From Tabrizicola oligotrophica (GTDB lineage: Bacteria; Pseudomonadota; Alphaproteobacteria; Rhodobacterales; Rhodobacteraceae), in contig NZ_JAAIVJ010000006.1 of NCBI RefSeq assembly GCF_011008935.1, forward strand, positions 124,001 through 188,000: a stretch of 64,000 bases of DNA. Direction: 5' to 3'. The position numbers and the translations under genes were made by a program. Of this stretch, positions 9,202-18,642 are shown in pieces (position 1 is the stretch's first letter; each line of letters opens with the position of its first letter). Below the pieces are notes generated by a model. That model searched no databases and was not told where the DNA came from. It saw only the letters and a list, made by a program, of their open reading frames with translations.

Positions 9202-9531
9202 ATGTCACGCTACATCGTCACCGGAAGTTACAGTTCGTCAGGGATGAAGGGGATGCTGGCCAAGCCGTCGGACCGCGAAGCCGCGACATCGGCGCTGGTT
9301 TCCGCTGCGGGCGGCAAGCTTGAGGCCTATTACCTGACGACGGGCGACACCGATTTCCTGATGGTCATTCAGGCCGACAATCTTCAGGACATGCTGGCGG
9401 CGATGATCGTGGCAGGCGCCACGGGCTCAGTGACGGGGCTCAAGACGGTTCAGGCCTTCACCTCGGCGGAGTTTCTGGCTGCCCAGAAGCGCGCTGGCGA
9501 CATTGCGATCAAATTCACCCCGGCGGGGTAA
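9202..9531 (+). CDS. GYD domain-containing protein
   Basis: A 109-aa protein matching the GYD (PF08734) family: it starts [18 protein letters not shown], followed by [20 protein letters not shown] and a C-terminal [10 protein letters not shown]. The fold is a ferredoxin-like alpha/beta dimer; the biochemical function is unknown. Two adjacent ATGs occur (9199 and 9202). GGAGG at 9191-9195 is spaced better for the second. It is the only plus-strand gene between queF and metK and is convergent with metK. Confidence 0.85.
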   Translation: MSRYIVTGSYSSSGMKGMLAKPSDREAATSALVSAAGGKLEAYYLTTGDTDFLMVIQADNLQDMLAAMIVAGATGSVTGLKTVQAFTSAEFLAAQKRAGDIAIKFTPAG

Positions 9532-9537
9532 AGGACT

Positions 9538-9562
9538 GCGCCGCCCGGGCTGCGGGCGGCGC
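9538..9562. terminator. hairpin between convergent GYD gene and metK
   Basis: GCGCCGCCCG (9538-9547) and CGGGCGGCGC (9553-9562) form a perfect 10-bp stem with a 5-nt loop, extended outward by AAGGAC/GTCCTT with a small internal bulge. It probably serves both converging genes. Confidence 0.6.
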
Positions 9563-9587
9563 GCTGTCCTTGGGCCGGAAGGCAGTG

Positions 9588-10754
9588 TCAGACCGCCTTT
9601 TTCAGGGCCTCGACCAGATCGGTCTTTTCCCAGGAGAAGCCGCCATCGGCCTCGGGGGCGCGACCGAAGTGGCCATAGGCGGCGGTGCGGGCGTAGATCG
9701 GCCGGGTCAGCTGCAAATGCTCGCGGATGCCGCGCGGGGTCAGGTCCATGCATTCCATGACGGCATGTTCGATGCGCTCGGCCTCGACCTGACCGGTGCC
9801 GTGGGTGTCGACATAGATCGACAACGGCTTGGCGACGCCGATGGCATAGGAGACCTGCAGGGTGCAGCGCTCAGCCAGACCGGCGGCGACCACGTTCTTG
9901 GCCAGATAGCGCGCGGCATAGGCCGCCGAACGGTCGACCTTGGTCGGGTCCTTGCCGGAGAACGCGCCGCCGCCATGCGGGGCAGCACCACCATAGGTGT
10001 CGACGATGATCTTGCGGCCGGTCAGGCCCGCGTCGCCATCGGGGCCGCCGATGACAAAGGTGCCAGTCGGGTTCACCCACCATTCGGTCTTTTCGCTGAT
10101 CCAGCCCGAGGGCAGCACTTCGCGGATATAGGGCTCGACAATGGCGCGGATGTCGGCAGAGGTCTGGCTTTCCAGCGCATGTTGGGTGGACAGCACGATC
10201 GAGGTGACTTCGACCGGCTTGCCGTCCTCGTAGCGCAGCGACAACTGCGATTTTGCGTCGGGGCGCAGCGTCGGCTCGGCGCCGGATTTGCGCACCTCGG
10301 CCAGACGGCGCAGGATGGCGTGGGAATACTGGATCGGCGCCGGCATCAGTTCCGGCGTCTCGCGGCAGGCATAGCCGAACATGATGCCCTGATCGCCCGC
10401 ACCGTCGCGGTCAACGCCCTGCGCGATATGCGCCGACTGGCTGTGCAGGTAGTTCTGCACCTTCAGGGTTTCCCAGTGGAACTCGTCCTGTTCATAGCCG
10501 ATGTCCTTGACGCAGGCGCGGACGATGTCCTCCACCCGGTCCTTCATCACCTTCAGCGCCTTCTTGTCGGATAGGCCGACCTCGCCGCCGACCACGACGC
10601 GGCCGGTCGTGGCGAAGGTTTCGCAGGCGACGCGGGCATTGGCCTCTTCGGTCAGGAAGGCATCGAGAACCGCGTCCGACACCCGGTCGCACAGCTTGTC
10701 AGGATGGCCCTCGGACACCGATTCCGAGGTGAAGACGTAGTTCTTTCTGCTCAT
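9588..10754 (-). CDS. metK: S-adenosylmethionine synthase
   Basis: Makes SAM from methionine and ATP in the cytosol. The 388-aa protein starts [20 protein letters not shown] (ATP/metal site). It contains the signatures [12 protein letters not shown] and [16 protein letters not shown] and the dimer-interface [14 protein letters not shown]. The ATG at 10754 is preceded by GGAG with a 7-nt spacer, and this Shine-Dalgarno sequence is part of a SAM/SAH-type riboswitch. It lies downstream of lnt in the same orientation and is likely controlled at translation by its own product. Confidence 0.98.
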   Translation of the reverse strand: MSRKNYVFTSESVSEGHPDKLCDRVSDAVLDAFLTEEANARVACETFATTGRVVVGGEVGLSDKKALKVMKDRVEDIVRACVKDIGYEQDEFHWETLKVQNYLHSQSAHIAQGVDRDGAGDQGIMFGYACRETPELMPAPIQYSHAILRRLAEVRKSGAEPTLRPDAKSQLSLRYEDGKPVEVTSIVLSTQHALESQTSADIRAIVEPYIREVLPSGWISEKTEWWVNPTGTFVIGGPDGDAGLTGRKIIVDTYGGAAPHGGGAFSGKDPTKVDRSAAYAARYLAKNVVAAGLAERCTLQVSYAIGVAKPLSIYVDTHGTGQVEAERIEHAVMECMDLTPRGIREHLQLTRPIYARTAAYGHFGRAPEADGGFSWEKTDLVEALKKAV

Positions 10755-10759
10755 GGAAG

Positions 10760-10805
10760 TGCTCCGATATGAGTAACCTGCCACGCCAGGAAGCCGTTGT
10801 GGCAG
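10760..10805 (-). promoter_or_regulatory. SAM/SAH-type riboswitch in the metK leader
   Basis: Read on the minus strand, CTGCCAC and GTGGCAG form a 7-bp stem enclosing the loop AACGGCTTCCTGGC. A linker follows, then CGGAGCA, which contains the metK Shine-Dalgarno sequence. The core (CACAACGGCTTCCTGGCGUG with a downstream GGAGCA) matches the SAM/SAH riboswitch as I remember it, a short pseudoknotted aptamer found upstream of metK in Rhodobacterales. Ligand binding lets the loop pair with the Shine-Dalgarno region and blocks translation. Identification rests on motif recall, stem complementarity and gene context. Confidence 0.9.
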
Positions 10806-10840
10806 TCTGCCCGCTTCCTTGGCCGATTGCCGGGCAAAGG

Positions 10841-12325
10841 TCAAGAAAGCTTGGCGCTTTGACGGCGGATCGACATCAGGGCGAGCCCGGCCAGTAACAG
10901 CAACGCCGGGGCTTCGCCGTAGCGCGCGAAGGGCGGCGCGGGCAGTGGGGCAGGCAGCGCGCTGTCGAGATGGCCTTCGCGGCCGAAGGGCAGGCTGGCC
11001 CGTTCGCGCCCGCGCGCATCATAGACCGCCGTGACGCCGGTATTGGCCACCCGCACCAGCGGCAAGCCCTGCTCGATGGCCCGCATCCGGGCCTGATCCG
11101 CGTGCTGGAACGGGCCGGAGAGGGTGCCGAACCAGGCGTCATTGGTGATCTGCAAGAGCCAGTCAGGGCGCTCTGGCGCAGCGTTCACGTCTTGCGGGAA
11201 CACCGCCTCATAGCAGATCAGGGGCAGGGCGCGGCCCATCCCGGGACCGAAGTCGACCAGCTTCGGCCCGTCGCCGGCCGAGTAGCCCGCGCCGTGCTGT
11301 GCGGCAAAGGCGCGCAGGCCAAACAGGCGGAAGGCCAGATCGCCCAGCGGAATGTATTCGCCAAAGGGCACGAGGTGGTGCTTGTCATAGCGTTGGCCAA
11401 GGCCACCGTCAGGGTCGATCACGGTCAGGCTGTTCCAGAACCGGCTGCCTTCCTCGCGCTGGACGCCAAGCGCCACCGGGGCGCCTTGGGCGGCGGCGGC
11501 AATCATCGGCGCAAGGTCAGCGTGACGCTCCAGCAGATAGGGCAGGGCGGTTTCCGGCCAGATCACCAGATCGGGGCGCGGGGGGGCTGCAGAGGCGGTC
11601 AAGAGACGGTCAAAGAACACGCGGGCCTGATCGGGGTCCCATTTCAGCGCCTGTTCGGCGTTAGGCTGCACCAGCCGCAGCGTGGCGGCACGGTCAGGGG
11701 GCAGGGGCTGGGCAAGGGTCCACAGGCCAAAGGCCCAGGCGGCGGCAAGGCCTATGCCTGCCGCCAACGCCTGCCGCCAGCGCAAGGCGGACAGTGCGGC
11801 CGTCAGCAGCAGCAGGCCCAGCGTCAGCCCGGTCGGGCCGACCCAGGCGCCAAGCTGCGCCACGGGGGTAGAAATCCAGACATGGCCGGGCATGGCCCAG
11901 GGAAAGCCGGTCAGGATATGGCCGCGCAGAAACTCCACCGTGGTCAGCGTCAGAGCAAAGCCGAAAGCCGGGGCGCGGAAGGGCAGGGCGCGGGCGGCCC
12001 ATGCCGCGGTGGCCCAGAACAGGCCCAGACCAAGCGCCATGAACACCAGCGCAAAGGGCGCCATCCAGCCGTAGGTTTCCGGCTCGATCAGGAAGGGCTC
12101 GACGATCCATGACAGTGCCACCGCGCCATAGCTCATCCCGCCAAGCAGCCCGATCCAACCCGCACCCCTTTCCGCCAGAGCGACACGCCGGGCCAGCGCG
12201 GCAAGACCGATCAGCGTCAGCGGCCAGAGATAGAGCGGCGCATGGCCAAGCGCGCCCAGCGCCCCGGCAACAAGGGCCAGCACGGCCGGGCGCGGGCCGG
12301 GGCGGCTGTGCCAGATGCGCCTCAC
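10841..12325 (-). CDS. lnt: apolipoprotein N-acyltransferase
   Basis: Adds the third acyl chain to the N-terminal Cys of lipoproteins in the inner membrane. The 494 aa comprise an N-terminal block of about six hydrophobic segments (residues 15-205), a periplasmic nitrilase-like domain (215-470) and a final hydrophobic helix. The catalytic triad is visible as Glu258 in WPETALP, Lys315 in [12 protein letters not shown] and Cys371 in LICYEAVFP. Its start overlaps the corC stop by 4 bp, indicating translational coupling. It belongs to the conserved phoH-ybeY-corC-lnt run. Confidence 0.97.
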   Translation of the reverse strand: MRRIWHSRPGPRPAVLALVAGALGALGHAPLYLWPLTLIGLAALARRVALAERGAGWIGLLGGMSYGAVALSWIVEPFLIEPETYGWMAPFALVFMALGLGLFWATAAWAARALPFRAPAFGFALTLTTVEFLRGHILTGFPWAMPGHVWISTPVAQLGAWVGPTGLTLGLLLLTAALSALRWRQALAAGIGLAAAWAFGLWTLAQPLPPDRAATLRLVQPNAEQALKWDPDQARVFFDRLLTASAAPPRPDLVIWPETALPYLLERHADLAPMIAAAAQGAPVALGVQREEGSRFWNSLTVIDPDGGLGQRYDKHHLVPFGEYIPLGDLAFRLFGLRAFAAQHGAGYSAGDGPKLVDFGPGMGRALPLICYEAVFPQDVNAAPERPDWLLQITNDAWFGTLSGPFQHADQARMRAIEQGLPLVRVANTGVTAVYDARGRERASLPFGREGHLDSALPAPLPAPPFARYGEAPALLLLAGLALMSIRRQSAKLS

Positions 12326-13239
12326 GCCTCGTCGGGCTCGGCCGGTTTGGCGCTGCCGGCGCCGGGCAGACGCACGCGCAAGCGCTTGATGCGGCGGGGG
12401 TCGGCATCGACCACCTCGAACTCCACCCCGCTTTCGTGGGCCACGACCTCGCCCCGCGCCGGCACACGGCCGGTGCGGACAAAGACCAGACCGCCAAGCG
12501 TGTCGATTTCGGCGTCATCCTCATCGGTGCGCAACGTCATGCCGATGGCGGCTTCGAACTCCTCCAGGGGCGCTACGGACTGGGCCAGGAACACGCCGGG
12601 CTTTTCTTCCTTCCAGAGCGCGCCTTCGACCTCGTCATGTTCGTCGTCGATCTCGCCGATGACGGTTTCGATCAGGTCCTCGATGGTCACCAGACCATCC
12701 ACCCCGCCATATTCGTCGATCACCAGCGCCATATGCACCCGGTCGCGTTGCATCTTCTGCAACAGCGTCGCGGCTGGCATCGAGGGCGGCGCGTAAAGCA
12801 GCGGGCGCAGCAGGCGCTTCAGGCTGAAGCGGCCCGTGGCGCCAAAGCCGTGCTGCAAGGCGAGGTCCTTCAGCAGGACAAGACCTTGCGGATGGTCCAG
12901 CGTGCCCTTGTAGACCGGCAGGCGGGAAAAGCCGTGCTGGCGAAAGGTTTCGACCAGATCGTCCTTGCCGATATCCAGCGGCACGGCGGCAATCTCGACC
13001 TTGGGGATGGCGACGTCATCGACCCGCAGCTTGCGCAGGTTGGCAAGGCCCAGTTGGGCCGGGCCGGCGGCGGCGGCACTGGCCGGGCGGTCCGCGGCTT
13101 CCCCGCCGGATTGGCTGTCAGAGGGAGAAAAGGCGCTGAGAATACGCCCAAGGAATGTGCGCGGTCCCTGTTCGGAGCCGTCGTCATCACCGTCCTGCGC
13201 GCCCTGCGCCGCAGGAGAGCCGTCGTTGCTACTTCCCAT
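12322..13239 (-). CDS. CorC/HlyC-type CBS-domain protein
   Basis: A 305-aa soluble protein with an acidic, low-complexity N-terminus (residues 1-65), tandem CBS domains (about 70-200; VAIPKVEIAAVPLD, SRLPVYKGTLD, VHMALVIDEYGGVDGLVT), and a C-terminal CorC_HlyC domain (about 220-295) with DTLGGLVF. It lacks the DUF21 membrane domain of larger relatives. Homologues are linked to Mg/Co efflux in enterobacteria; the role in alphaproteobacteria is less clear. It is between ybeY and lnt, overlapping lnt by 4 bp, the usual position for corC. Confidence 0.9.
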   Translation of the reverse strand: MGSSNDGSPAAQGAQDGDDDGSEQGPRTFLGRILSAFSPSDSQSGGEAADRPASAAAAGPAQLGLANLRKLRVDDVAIPKVEIAAVPLDIGKDDLVETFRQHGFSRLPVYKGTLDHPQGLVLLKDLALQHGFGATGRFSLKRLLRPLLYAPPSMPAATLLQKMQRDRVHMALVIDEYGGVDGLVTIEDLIETVIGEIDDEHDEVEGALWKEEKPGVFLAQSVAPLEEFEAAIGMTLRTDEDDAEIDTLGGLVFVRTGRVPARGEVVAHESGVEFEVVDADPRRIKRLRVRLPGAGSAKPAEPDEA

Positions 13240-13278
13240 TGGTCCTTTGTCCCAAACATCCGGCCAACCTGCCGGACC

Positions 13279-13785
13279 TCATGAATATGGGTCAGAAAGA
13301 CCCAGGCGCGCAAGTATGCGCACTTCGGTAGCCTCCATCAGCGTGGCATCGCCGTCGCGGATGTGGTCATAGCCCAGAAGATGCAGGAAACCATGCACGA
13401 CCAGATGGGTGACATGGTCGGCCATCGGCTTTTCGGCCTCCTGCGCCTCGCGGGCGCAGGTGTCATACGACATCGCAATGTCACCCAACGATTCGGGATC
13501 GTCCATTTCGCCGGGCTCGGGCGGCACGGGCATGTCGCCTTCTGCCTCGGCCCCGCGCTCGTCAGATGGCCAGCTCAGCACATTCGTCGGCTTTGCCTTG
13601 CCGCGGAAATCGCCGTTCAACTCCAGAATGCGGGCATCGTCGCAGCCCATCAGGCACAGCGTGAAGCCCTCCGGCGCAAGGCCCAGTTCGGCCAGCGCGG
13701 CGCGGATCGCACGGTCGGCCAAAGGCTCGAGCCCGACGGCGTCCCAGCGGTCATCCTCGATGACGATATCGACAAGCGGTTCCAT
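13279..13785 (-). CDS. ybeY: endoribonuclease YbeY (rRNA maturation)
   Basis: Single-strand endoribonuclease used in 16S rRNA 3'-end processing and ribosome quality control. The 168-aa protein carries the zinc-binding HGFLHLLGYDH (H-x3-H-x5-H) and upstream FRGKAKPTNVLSWPSDE. An acidic insertion (about residues 75-100; DMPVPPEPGEMDDPES) is larger than in E. coli but common in this family of bacteria. The ATG at 13785 is chosen because MEPLVDIVIEDDRW is the conserved N-terminus. It sits between phoH and corC. Confidence 0.96.
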   Translation of the reverse strand: MEPLVDIVIEDDRWDAVGLEPLADRAIRAALAELGLAPEGFTLCLMGCDDARILELNGDFRGKAKPTNVLSWPSDERGAEAEGDMPVPPEPGEMDDPESLGDIAMSYDTCAREAQEAEKPMADHVTHLVVHGFLHLLGYDHIRDGDATLMEATEVRILARLGLSDPYS

Positions 13786-13847
13786 GGCGCGCTGCCTAGC
13801 GGGGAAAGGGCCGCGCGGCAAGCCATGCGGCCCACCGCGCGTCAGGC

Positions 13848-14909
13848 TCAGCCAGATTGCGCCTCGTCCTTTTCATAGGCTTCGATCACGCGGGCGACCA
13901 GCGGGTGGCGCACGACATCCTTCGAGGTGAAGTAGTTGAAGGAAACCCCCTTCACGCCTTTCAGGATCCGCTCGGCATCGGCCAGACCCGAGGTCACGCC
14001 GCGCGGCAGGTCGACTTGCGTGCGGTCGCCGGTGATGACCATGCGGCTGCCCTCGCCCAGACGGGTCAGGAACATCTTCATCTGCATCGTGGTGGCGTTC
14101 TGCGCCTCGTCCAGAACGACAAAGGCGTTCGACAGGGTGCGGCCGCGCATGAAGGCCAGGGGGGCGATTTCGATGCGCTTTTCCTCCAGAAGCTTCTGCA
14201 CCTGTTTCGACGGCAGGAAATCGTTCAGCGCGTCGTACAGGGGTTGCATGTAGGGATCGACCTTTTCCTTCATGTCGCCGGGCAGGAAGCCGAGCCTTTC
14301 GCCCGCCTCCACCGCCGGACGCGACAGGATGATCTTTTCCACCGCCCCCGAGATGAACATGGTCACGCCCACGGCCACGGCAAGATAGGTCTTGCCGGTG
14401 CCGGCCGGGCCGATACCGAAGCCAAGTTCATTGGCAAACAGGTTCTTGACGTATTCCTTCTGCGCTTCGGTTCTTGGCTCGATAGGTTTCTTGCGGGTGC
14501 GCAGTTCCATGCCGCCGGCGGTGAACATCTCGATCTGTTCGCCTTCGGGGCGGGTGGTTTCGGGCATCGGGCGGCCCATGCGGATCGCGCCGTCAATGTC
14601 GCCCGCCGTGACCGAACGGCCGGCCTCCAGCCGGGCATAAAGCCCGCGCAGGACCGCCGCCACCTGTTCGCGCGCCTCCTTGTCTCCGATCACCGACAGC
14701 CGGTTGCCGCGCCGCAGCACATGCACGCCCATCTGGTGTTCGATCTGCGCCAGATTGCGGTCAAACTCGCCGCAGAGGCCGATCAACAGGCGATTGTCGG
14801 GAAATTCGAGGACTGTTTCGACAACATCCTCGGGGCGGGACGGGGGGGTCAGCGCGCTGATGCCCAATTGGGTCTCCTTGTCAGAGTCGTGGTCATGAGA
14901 GGGACACAT
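13848..14909 (-). CDS. phoH: PhoH-like ATPase
   Basis: P-loop ATPase of the PhoH/YbeZ type, 353 aa, that works with YbeY in RNA metabolism. It has an N-terminal KH-like segment (about 50-110), Walker A GPAGTGKTYLAVAVG, and Walker B VVLDEAQN followed by a GDRTQVDLP switch. GGAGGA lies 7 nt upstream of the ATG at 14909 and fixes the start; the in-frame ATG 19 codons upstream has no support. The N-terminal MCPSHDHDSD is His/Asp-rich. It is followed by ybeY in the canonical order. Confidence 0.95.
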   Translation of the reverse strand: MCPSHDHDSDKETQLGISALTPPSRPEDVVETVLEFPDNRLLIGLCGEFDRNLAQIEHQMGVHVLRRGNRLSVIGDKEAREQVAAVLRGLYARLEAGRSVTAGDIDGAIRMGRPMPETTRPEGEQIEMFTAGGMELRTRKKPIEPRTEAQKEYVKNLFANELGFGIGPAGTGKTYLAVAVGVTMFISGAVEKIILSRPAVEAGERLGFLPGDMKEKVDPYMQPLYDALNDFLPSKQVQKLLEEKRIEIAPLAFMRGRTLSNAFVVLDEAQNATTMQMKMFLTRLGEGSRMVITGDRTQVDLPRGVTSGLADAERILKGVKGVSFNYFTSKDVVRHPLVARVIEAYEKDEAQSG

Positions 14910-15044
14910 TCGAATCGTCCTCCGGTTTTGGCTCTGGAGCAAGAAAATTCCGCAGGACAGGCGCAAGTTTCGTCAAGAAGTGCCTCATTTTCGTGACAAT
15001 CCCACAAGATGTAGCGGGACTGGGGCAGGTTGCAAAAAGGCAAA

Positions 15045-15068
15045 GGGCCACGGCTCGCGCCATGGCCC
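15045..15068 (-). terminator. terminator downstream of the lipoprotein gene
   Basis: GGGCCACGGC and GCCATGGCCC pair with one C/A mismatch across a 4-nt loop. On the minus strand it is followed by TTTGCCTTTTTGC, a U-rich tail. It would separate the OmpA/lipoprotein pair from phoH. Confidence 0.7.
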
Positions 15069-15107
15069 CTGTCCTTCAGATGGGCGCAAGCCGTCGAGGA
15101 TGCAAGG

Positions 15108-15461
15108 TCAGGGCTGGGCCCAGCCCGGCACATAATCCTTCAGGCCCGGCGATTGCGACTGGTAGTCCTTCAGCACGGTTCCCGGCGGATACTGGTTGTC
15201 GCAGACCGGCAGGCCGCTGACCGGGTCATAGCGGCGGCCCGAATAGCCTTCGACGCCGTCGTCGATGATCCAGCCCTGGCAGCCGTCCGGGTCATAGGCG
15301 ATGGCGGCATGGCCCTCTTCCAGAACGCCCTTGTCGCGGCCCTTGTCATAGGCGGTGGCAATCACGGTGTCGGGGGTGCCGTTGTAAGGCGTCAGGCCGT
15401 CAACGCAGCCCGAGATCAGGGTGGCCAACACAAGACCGGTGGCGAGTTTCAACGTGTTCAT
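15108..15461 (-). CDS. small lipoprotein with GC...W...EGY...PVC motif
   Basis: Exported lipoprotein of about 117 aa. The signal peptide MNTLKLATGLVLATLISGC ends in a lipobox (L-I-S-G-C), so the mature protein should be acylated by Lnt, encoded nearby. The mature part contains DPDGCQGWIIDDGVEGY followed by a D-P-x-x-G-x-P-V-C block. The same pattern occurs in the adjacent OmpA protein. An ATG at 15479 overlaps the upstream stop (TGATG), making coupled translation possible. The ATG at 15461 has AGGA 8 nt upstream. Function unknown; an envelope role is inferred. Confidence 0.8.
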   Translation of the reverse strand: MNTLKLATGLVLATLISGCVDGLTPYNGTPDTVIATAYDKGRDKGVLEEGHAAIAYDPDGCQGWIIDDGVEGYSGRRYDPVSGLPVCDNQYPPGTVLKDYQSQSPGLKDYVPGWAQP

Positions 15462-15478
15462 CTTGTCCATCCTGTTCA

Positions 15479-16072
15479 TCACCACCGATAGCAGACGACT
15501 TCGACGCGACGGTTCTTCTGCATGCCTGCCGCGGTCGAATTGGTGGCGATCGGCCGACGTTCGCCATAGCCGATCTCGCGGTCGACCATGCCCCCCATGG
15601 CGCGGGCGACGTCGGCCACGGATTTGGCGCGGCGCTGCGACAGGCCCATGTTGTATTCGTCGGAGGCCCGGCTGTCGGTATGGCCGTAGATGGCATAGCC
15701 AAAGGCCCCGGCGCTGCGGAAGAAGTCTTCAAGCCGGCGCAGGCCGGCCGGGGTCAGCTTGTGGCTGTCGGTGGCAAACAGGGTGTCGGTGTTTTCCACA
15801 AGGCAGGTGTTGCGCTTGAGGCAGACCGGCTTGCCGGTCTTGGGGTTCACCCGGTCCAGCATGTAGCCTTCAAGGCCGCCATCGGCCCACCAGTGCATGC
15901 AGCCGTCGTCGTCAATCCAGACGCCCCACTGGATTTGCCCGGTGACCTGTGGCCCTTCGATCGTCTGATGCGCTTCGTGTGGAGTTTTCGACGGGTGGGC
16001 GAAGGCCGCTCCACCAAAGCCGGCGACAGCCAGTGCTGCCCCCGTAACAAGACCCAGCACCGTTTTGGACAT
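15479..16072 (-). CDS. OmpA-family peptidoglycan-associated protein
   Basis: About 197 aa with a Sec signal peptide (cleavage after AAFAH-like sequence, about residue 25), an N-terminal module DDDGCMHWWADGGLEGYM with N-P-x-x-G-x-P-V-C, and a C-terminal OmpA/MotB domain (about 90-197). In that domain LFATDSHKLTPAGLRRLEDF, GHTDSRASDEYNMGLSQRRA and KNRRVEVVCYRW are recognisable; the Asp and Arg that bind diaminopimelate are present in TDSRASDEYN and SQRRA. It probably tethers the outer envelope to peptidoglycan. The start could also be 8 codons upstream. It lies directly upstream of the lipoprotein gene that shares its N-terminal module. Confidence 0.88.
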   Translation of the reverse strand: MSKTVLGLVTGAALAVAGFGGAAFAHPSKTPHEAHQTIEGPQVTGQIQWGVWIDDDGCMHWWADGGLEGYMLDRVNPKTGKPVCLKRNTCLVENTDTLFATDSHKLTPAGLRRLEDFFRSAGAFGYAIYGHTDSRASDEYNMGLSQRRAKSVADVARAMGGMVDREIGYGERRPIATNSTAAGMQKNRRVEVVCYRW

Positions 16073-16276
16073 GCGTTCCAATATGGCAGCCCCCATTTAT
16101 GATTTCGGCCCTGGCAGGGGCCGTTACTGACAATACTCGAGATTTGCCCGCACGGTTTTGTGAAGTAAAGCGGATTTTCCTTGGCCACTTGGGCCTGCCG
16201 CCGCAGATCGGAGGGATCTCGGGGGCGTGTCGCGGGGGGCTTCCGGGGTAGAAGCAATGCGCGCGAAGGCCGCCGA

Positions 16277-17587
16277 TCAGCCGACGCGGACTGCCGCCAG
16301 CGAATTGGTGGCCGAAGCCGAGATTCGCACCCGGACGAGTTCGCCCACCCGGCCTTCGGGGTCGGTCACATGCACGGCGTGCAGGTGGTCGGATTTGCCC
16401 ACCATCTGGCCGGCCAGCCTGCCGGGCTTTTCGTAAAGCACGCCAACTTCGCGCCCGACCATGGCGTCCTGCGCGGCGCGCTGTTGTTCGGTGATGAGCG
16501 CCTGCAATTCATAAAGCCGTGCATCGGCAACCTCGGTCGGAACCGGGGGTTTCTCGGCGGCAGGGGTGCCGGGGCGGGCGGAATACTTGAAGGTGAAGGC
16601 CGCGCCAAAGCCCACCGCCCGCACCAGATCCAGCGTCGCCTGATGATCGGCGTCGGTTTCGCCGGGGAAGCCCACGATGAAATCCGACGACAGCAGGATG
16701 TCGGGCCGCGCCGCGCGGATACGCTCGACCAGCCGCAGATATTGCTCGGCGGTATGCTTGCGGTTCATCGCCTTCAGGATGCGGTCCGCCCCCGACTGAA
16801 CCGGCAGATGCAGGTAGGGCATCAGCTGCGGCAGATCGCCATGGGCGGCGATCAGGTCGTCGTCCATGTCGTTGGGGTGGCTGGTGGTATAGCGCAGCCG
16901 TTCCAACCCGTCGATCCGCGCCATTTCCCGCAAGAGACGGCCCAAGGTGTAATCGCCCGAGGCCCCCGCGCCATGATAGGCGTTCACATTCTGCCCCAAG
17001 AGGGTAAGTTCGCGCACGCCACGCTCCACCAGCCCGCGCGCCTCGGTCAGGATGCGGTCCACCGGGCGCGACACCTCGGCGCCGCGGGTGTAGGGCACTA
17101 CACAGAAGGCGCAGAACTTGTCGCAGCCTTCCTGCACCGTCAGAAAAGCCGTCGGACCGCGCGGCGCCTTGCGCTCGGGCAGGCGGTCGAACTTCATTTC
17201 CTCGGGAAAGTCGGTGTCCACCGCCTGACCATTGGCCCGGGCCATTTCGGGCAGGCGGTGATAGGCCTGCGGGCCGACCACGATGTCGACAAGCGGCATC
17301 CGCCGCAGGATCTCATCGCCCTCGGCCTGCGCCACGCAGCCGGCGACGCCGATCTTCAATTCGGGCTTGGCCTGTTTCAAGGGCTTCAACCGGCCCAGAT
17401 CCGAGAACAGCTTTTCGCTGGCCTTCTCGCGGATGTGGCAGGTGTTGAGCAGCACCATGTCCGCCTCTTCGGCGGCCTCGGTCAGCACATAGCCTTCGGC
17501 GCCCATGGCCTCGGCCATGCGCTCGCTGTCATAGACGTTCATCTGACAGCCGTAGGTCTTGATGAAAAGCTTCTTCGGATCGGCCAT
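16277..17587 (-). CDS. miaB: tRNA-2-methylthio-N6-isopentenyladenosine synthase MiaB
   Basis: Radical SAM methylthiotransferase modifying A37 of tRNAs. The 436-aa protein shows the UPF0004 cluster cysteines Cys14, Cys50 and Cys84 ([27 protein letters not shown]), the radical SAM C-x3-C-x2-C at 155/159/162 ([17 protein letters not shown]), and a C-terminal TRAM domain (about 375-436). The start [17 protein letters not shown] at 17587 is family-like. It heads the miaB-phoH-ybeY-corC-lnt-metK cluster, here interrupted by the OmpA/lipoprotein pair. Confidence 0.97.
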   Translation of the reverse strand: MADPKKLFIKTYGCQMNVYDSERMAEAMGAEGYVLTEAAEEADMVLLNTCHIREKASEKLFSDLGRLKPLKQAKPELKIGVAGCVAQAEGDEILRRMPLVDIVVGPQAYHRLPEMARANGQAVDTDFPEEMKFDRLPERKAPRGPTAFLTVQEGCDKFCAFCVVPYTRGAEVSRPVDRILTEARGLVERGVRELTLLGQNVNAYHGAGASGDYTLGRLLREMARIDGLERLRYTTSHPNDMDDDLIAAHGDLPQLMPYLHLPVQSGADRILKAMNRKHTAEQYLRLVERIRAARPDILLSSDFIVGFPGETDADHQATLDLVRAVGFGAAFTFKYSARPGTPAAEKPPVPTEVADARLYELQALITEQQRAAQDAMVGREVGVLYEKPGRLAGQMVGKSDHLHAVHVTDPEGRVGELVRVRISASATNSLAAVRVG

Positions 17588-17725
17588 GGCGCACCTGTTT
17601 GCAGGCCTTGCCCATATGCCAAACTCGCCCCCTTCGCAACGCAAAGGCCAAATGCAGCCGATCCGGCGCTTGCAATGGGCGGAACATTGACTGAATTTGC
17701 GGGGCAATCCAACCGGCAGGCCCCC

Positions 17726-18595
17726 ATGCGCTATTCCTCGCTCGACCAGTTCCTGACCGACGGCAGGGAAACGCTTGCCAAGGGGCCGGTGGCCATCGTC
17801 TTTGCCGAAGACCCGGTCGAGGTCGACACCACGCTGCGCCACCATCTTGCGGCAGGCTTCGTGCAGGTGCTGCTGCTGGCGCCAGAGGGCATTCTTGTTC
17901 CCGATCCGCTGGCCGGAAAGATCCAGTGGATCACCCATGACGTCCATGCCGAAGGGGCATTGGTGCAGGCGATTAACCGGGTGATCGAGGCGGCGCCGGG
18001 GATCTGGCTTTATTACTGCTACAACGCCGAATACCTGTTCCACCCGTTCTGCGAGGCCCGCAATGTGCGCGAACTGGTGACGTTTCACGCCGAGGAGCGC
18101 CGCGATGCGATGCTGTCCTATGTCATCGACCTTTACGCCGATGATCTGGGCCGGTTTGCGAACGCGGTATCGCTGGAGCAGGCGCATCTCGACCGTTCGG
18201 GTTATTACGCCCTTGGCCGCCCCGATCCGGCCAACCACAATTACCCCAAGGAACGCCAGCTTGATTTCTTCGGCGGGCTGCGCTGGCGGTTCGAGGAACA
18301 CATCCCCCCGGCGCGGCGCAAGATCGACCGGATCGCCCTGTTCAAGACCAAACCGGGGCTGGAGATGCGCCCGGATTTCACCCTGACCGATGAGGAGATG
18401 AACACCTATGCCTGCCCTTGGCACAACAACATCACCACGACGGTGATGAGCTTCCGCACGGCAAAGGCCCTGCGCAGCAATGCCGGCTCGATGTTCGACA
18501 TCCATGATTTCCGCTGGCACAATTCGGTGCGGTTCGAGTGGCATTCCCAGCAACTGATGGACCTTGGCTTGATGGAGCCGGGGCAGTGGTTCTGA
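17726..18595 (+). CDS. conserved protein of unknown function (289 aa)
   Basis: Soluble 289-aa protein starting [20 protein letters not shown], with a Rossmann-like first third ([30 protein letters not shown]) and a strongly conserved-looking C-terminus ([51 protein letters not shown]). I recall similar Rhodobacteraceae proteins carrying glycosyltransferase-2-like labels, but I see no clear DxD metal-binding or canonical GT-A signature. Many Trp, His and Tyr residues suggest an enzymatic site. It is divergent from miaB and upstream of the LdtR-like regulator. Function left open. Confidence 0.75.
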   Translation: MRYSSLDQFLTDGRETLAKGPVAIVFAEDPVEVDTTLRHHLAAGFVQVLLLAPEGILVPDPLAGKIQWITHDVHAEGALVQAINRVIEAAPGIWLYYCYNAEYLFHPFCEARNVRELVTFHAEERRDAMLSYVIDLYADDLGRFANAVSLEQAHLDRSGYYALGRPDPANHNYPKERQLDFFGGLRWRFEEHIPPARRKIDRIALFKTKPGLEMRPDFTLTDEEMNTYACPWHNNITTTVMSFRTAKALRSNAGSMFDIHDFRWHNSVRFEWHSQQLMDLGLMEPGQWF

Positions 18596-18642
18596 CCGGG
18601 GCGGTCCTCGGGTTTCGTTGAAAAGCCCGAAAATTGCCGGAA

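Noticed and set aside
10760-10805. SAM-II or SAM-V riboswitch
   Set aside because: The leader is too short, and the CACAACGGCTTCCTGGCGTG core fits the SAM/SAH class instead.
12322-13239. Haemolysin
   Set aside because: The HlyC/TlyC label is historical; the protein has only CBS and CorC_HlyC domains and lies in the corC position of a housekeeping cluster.
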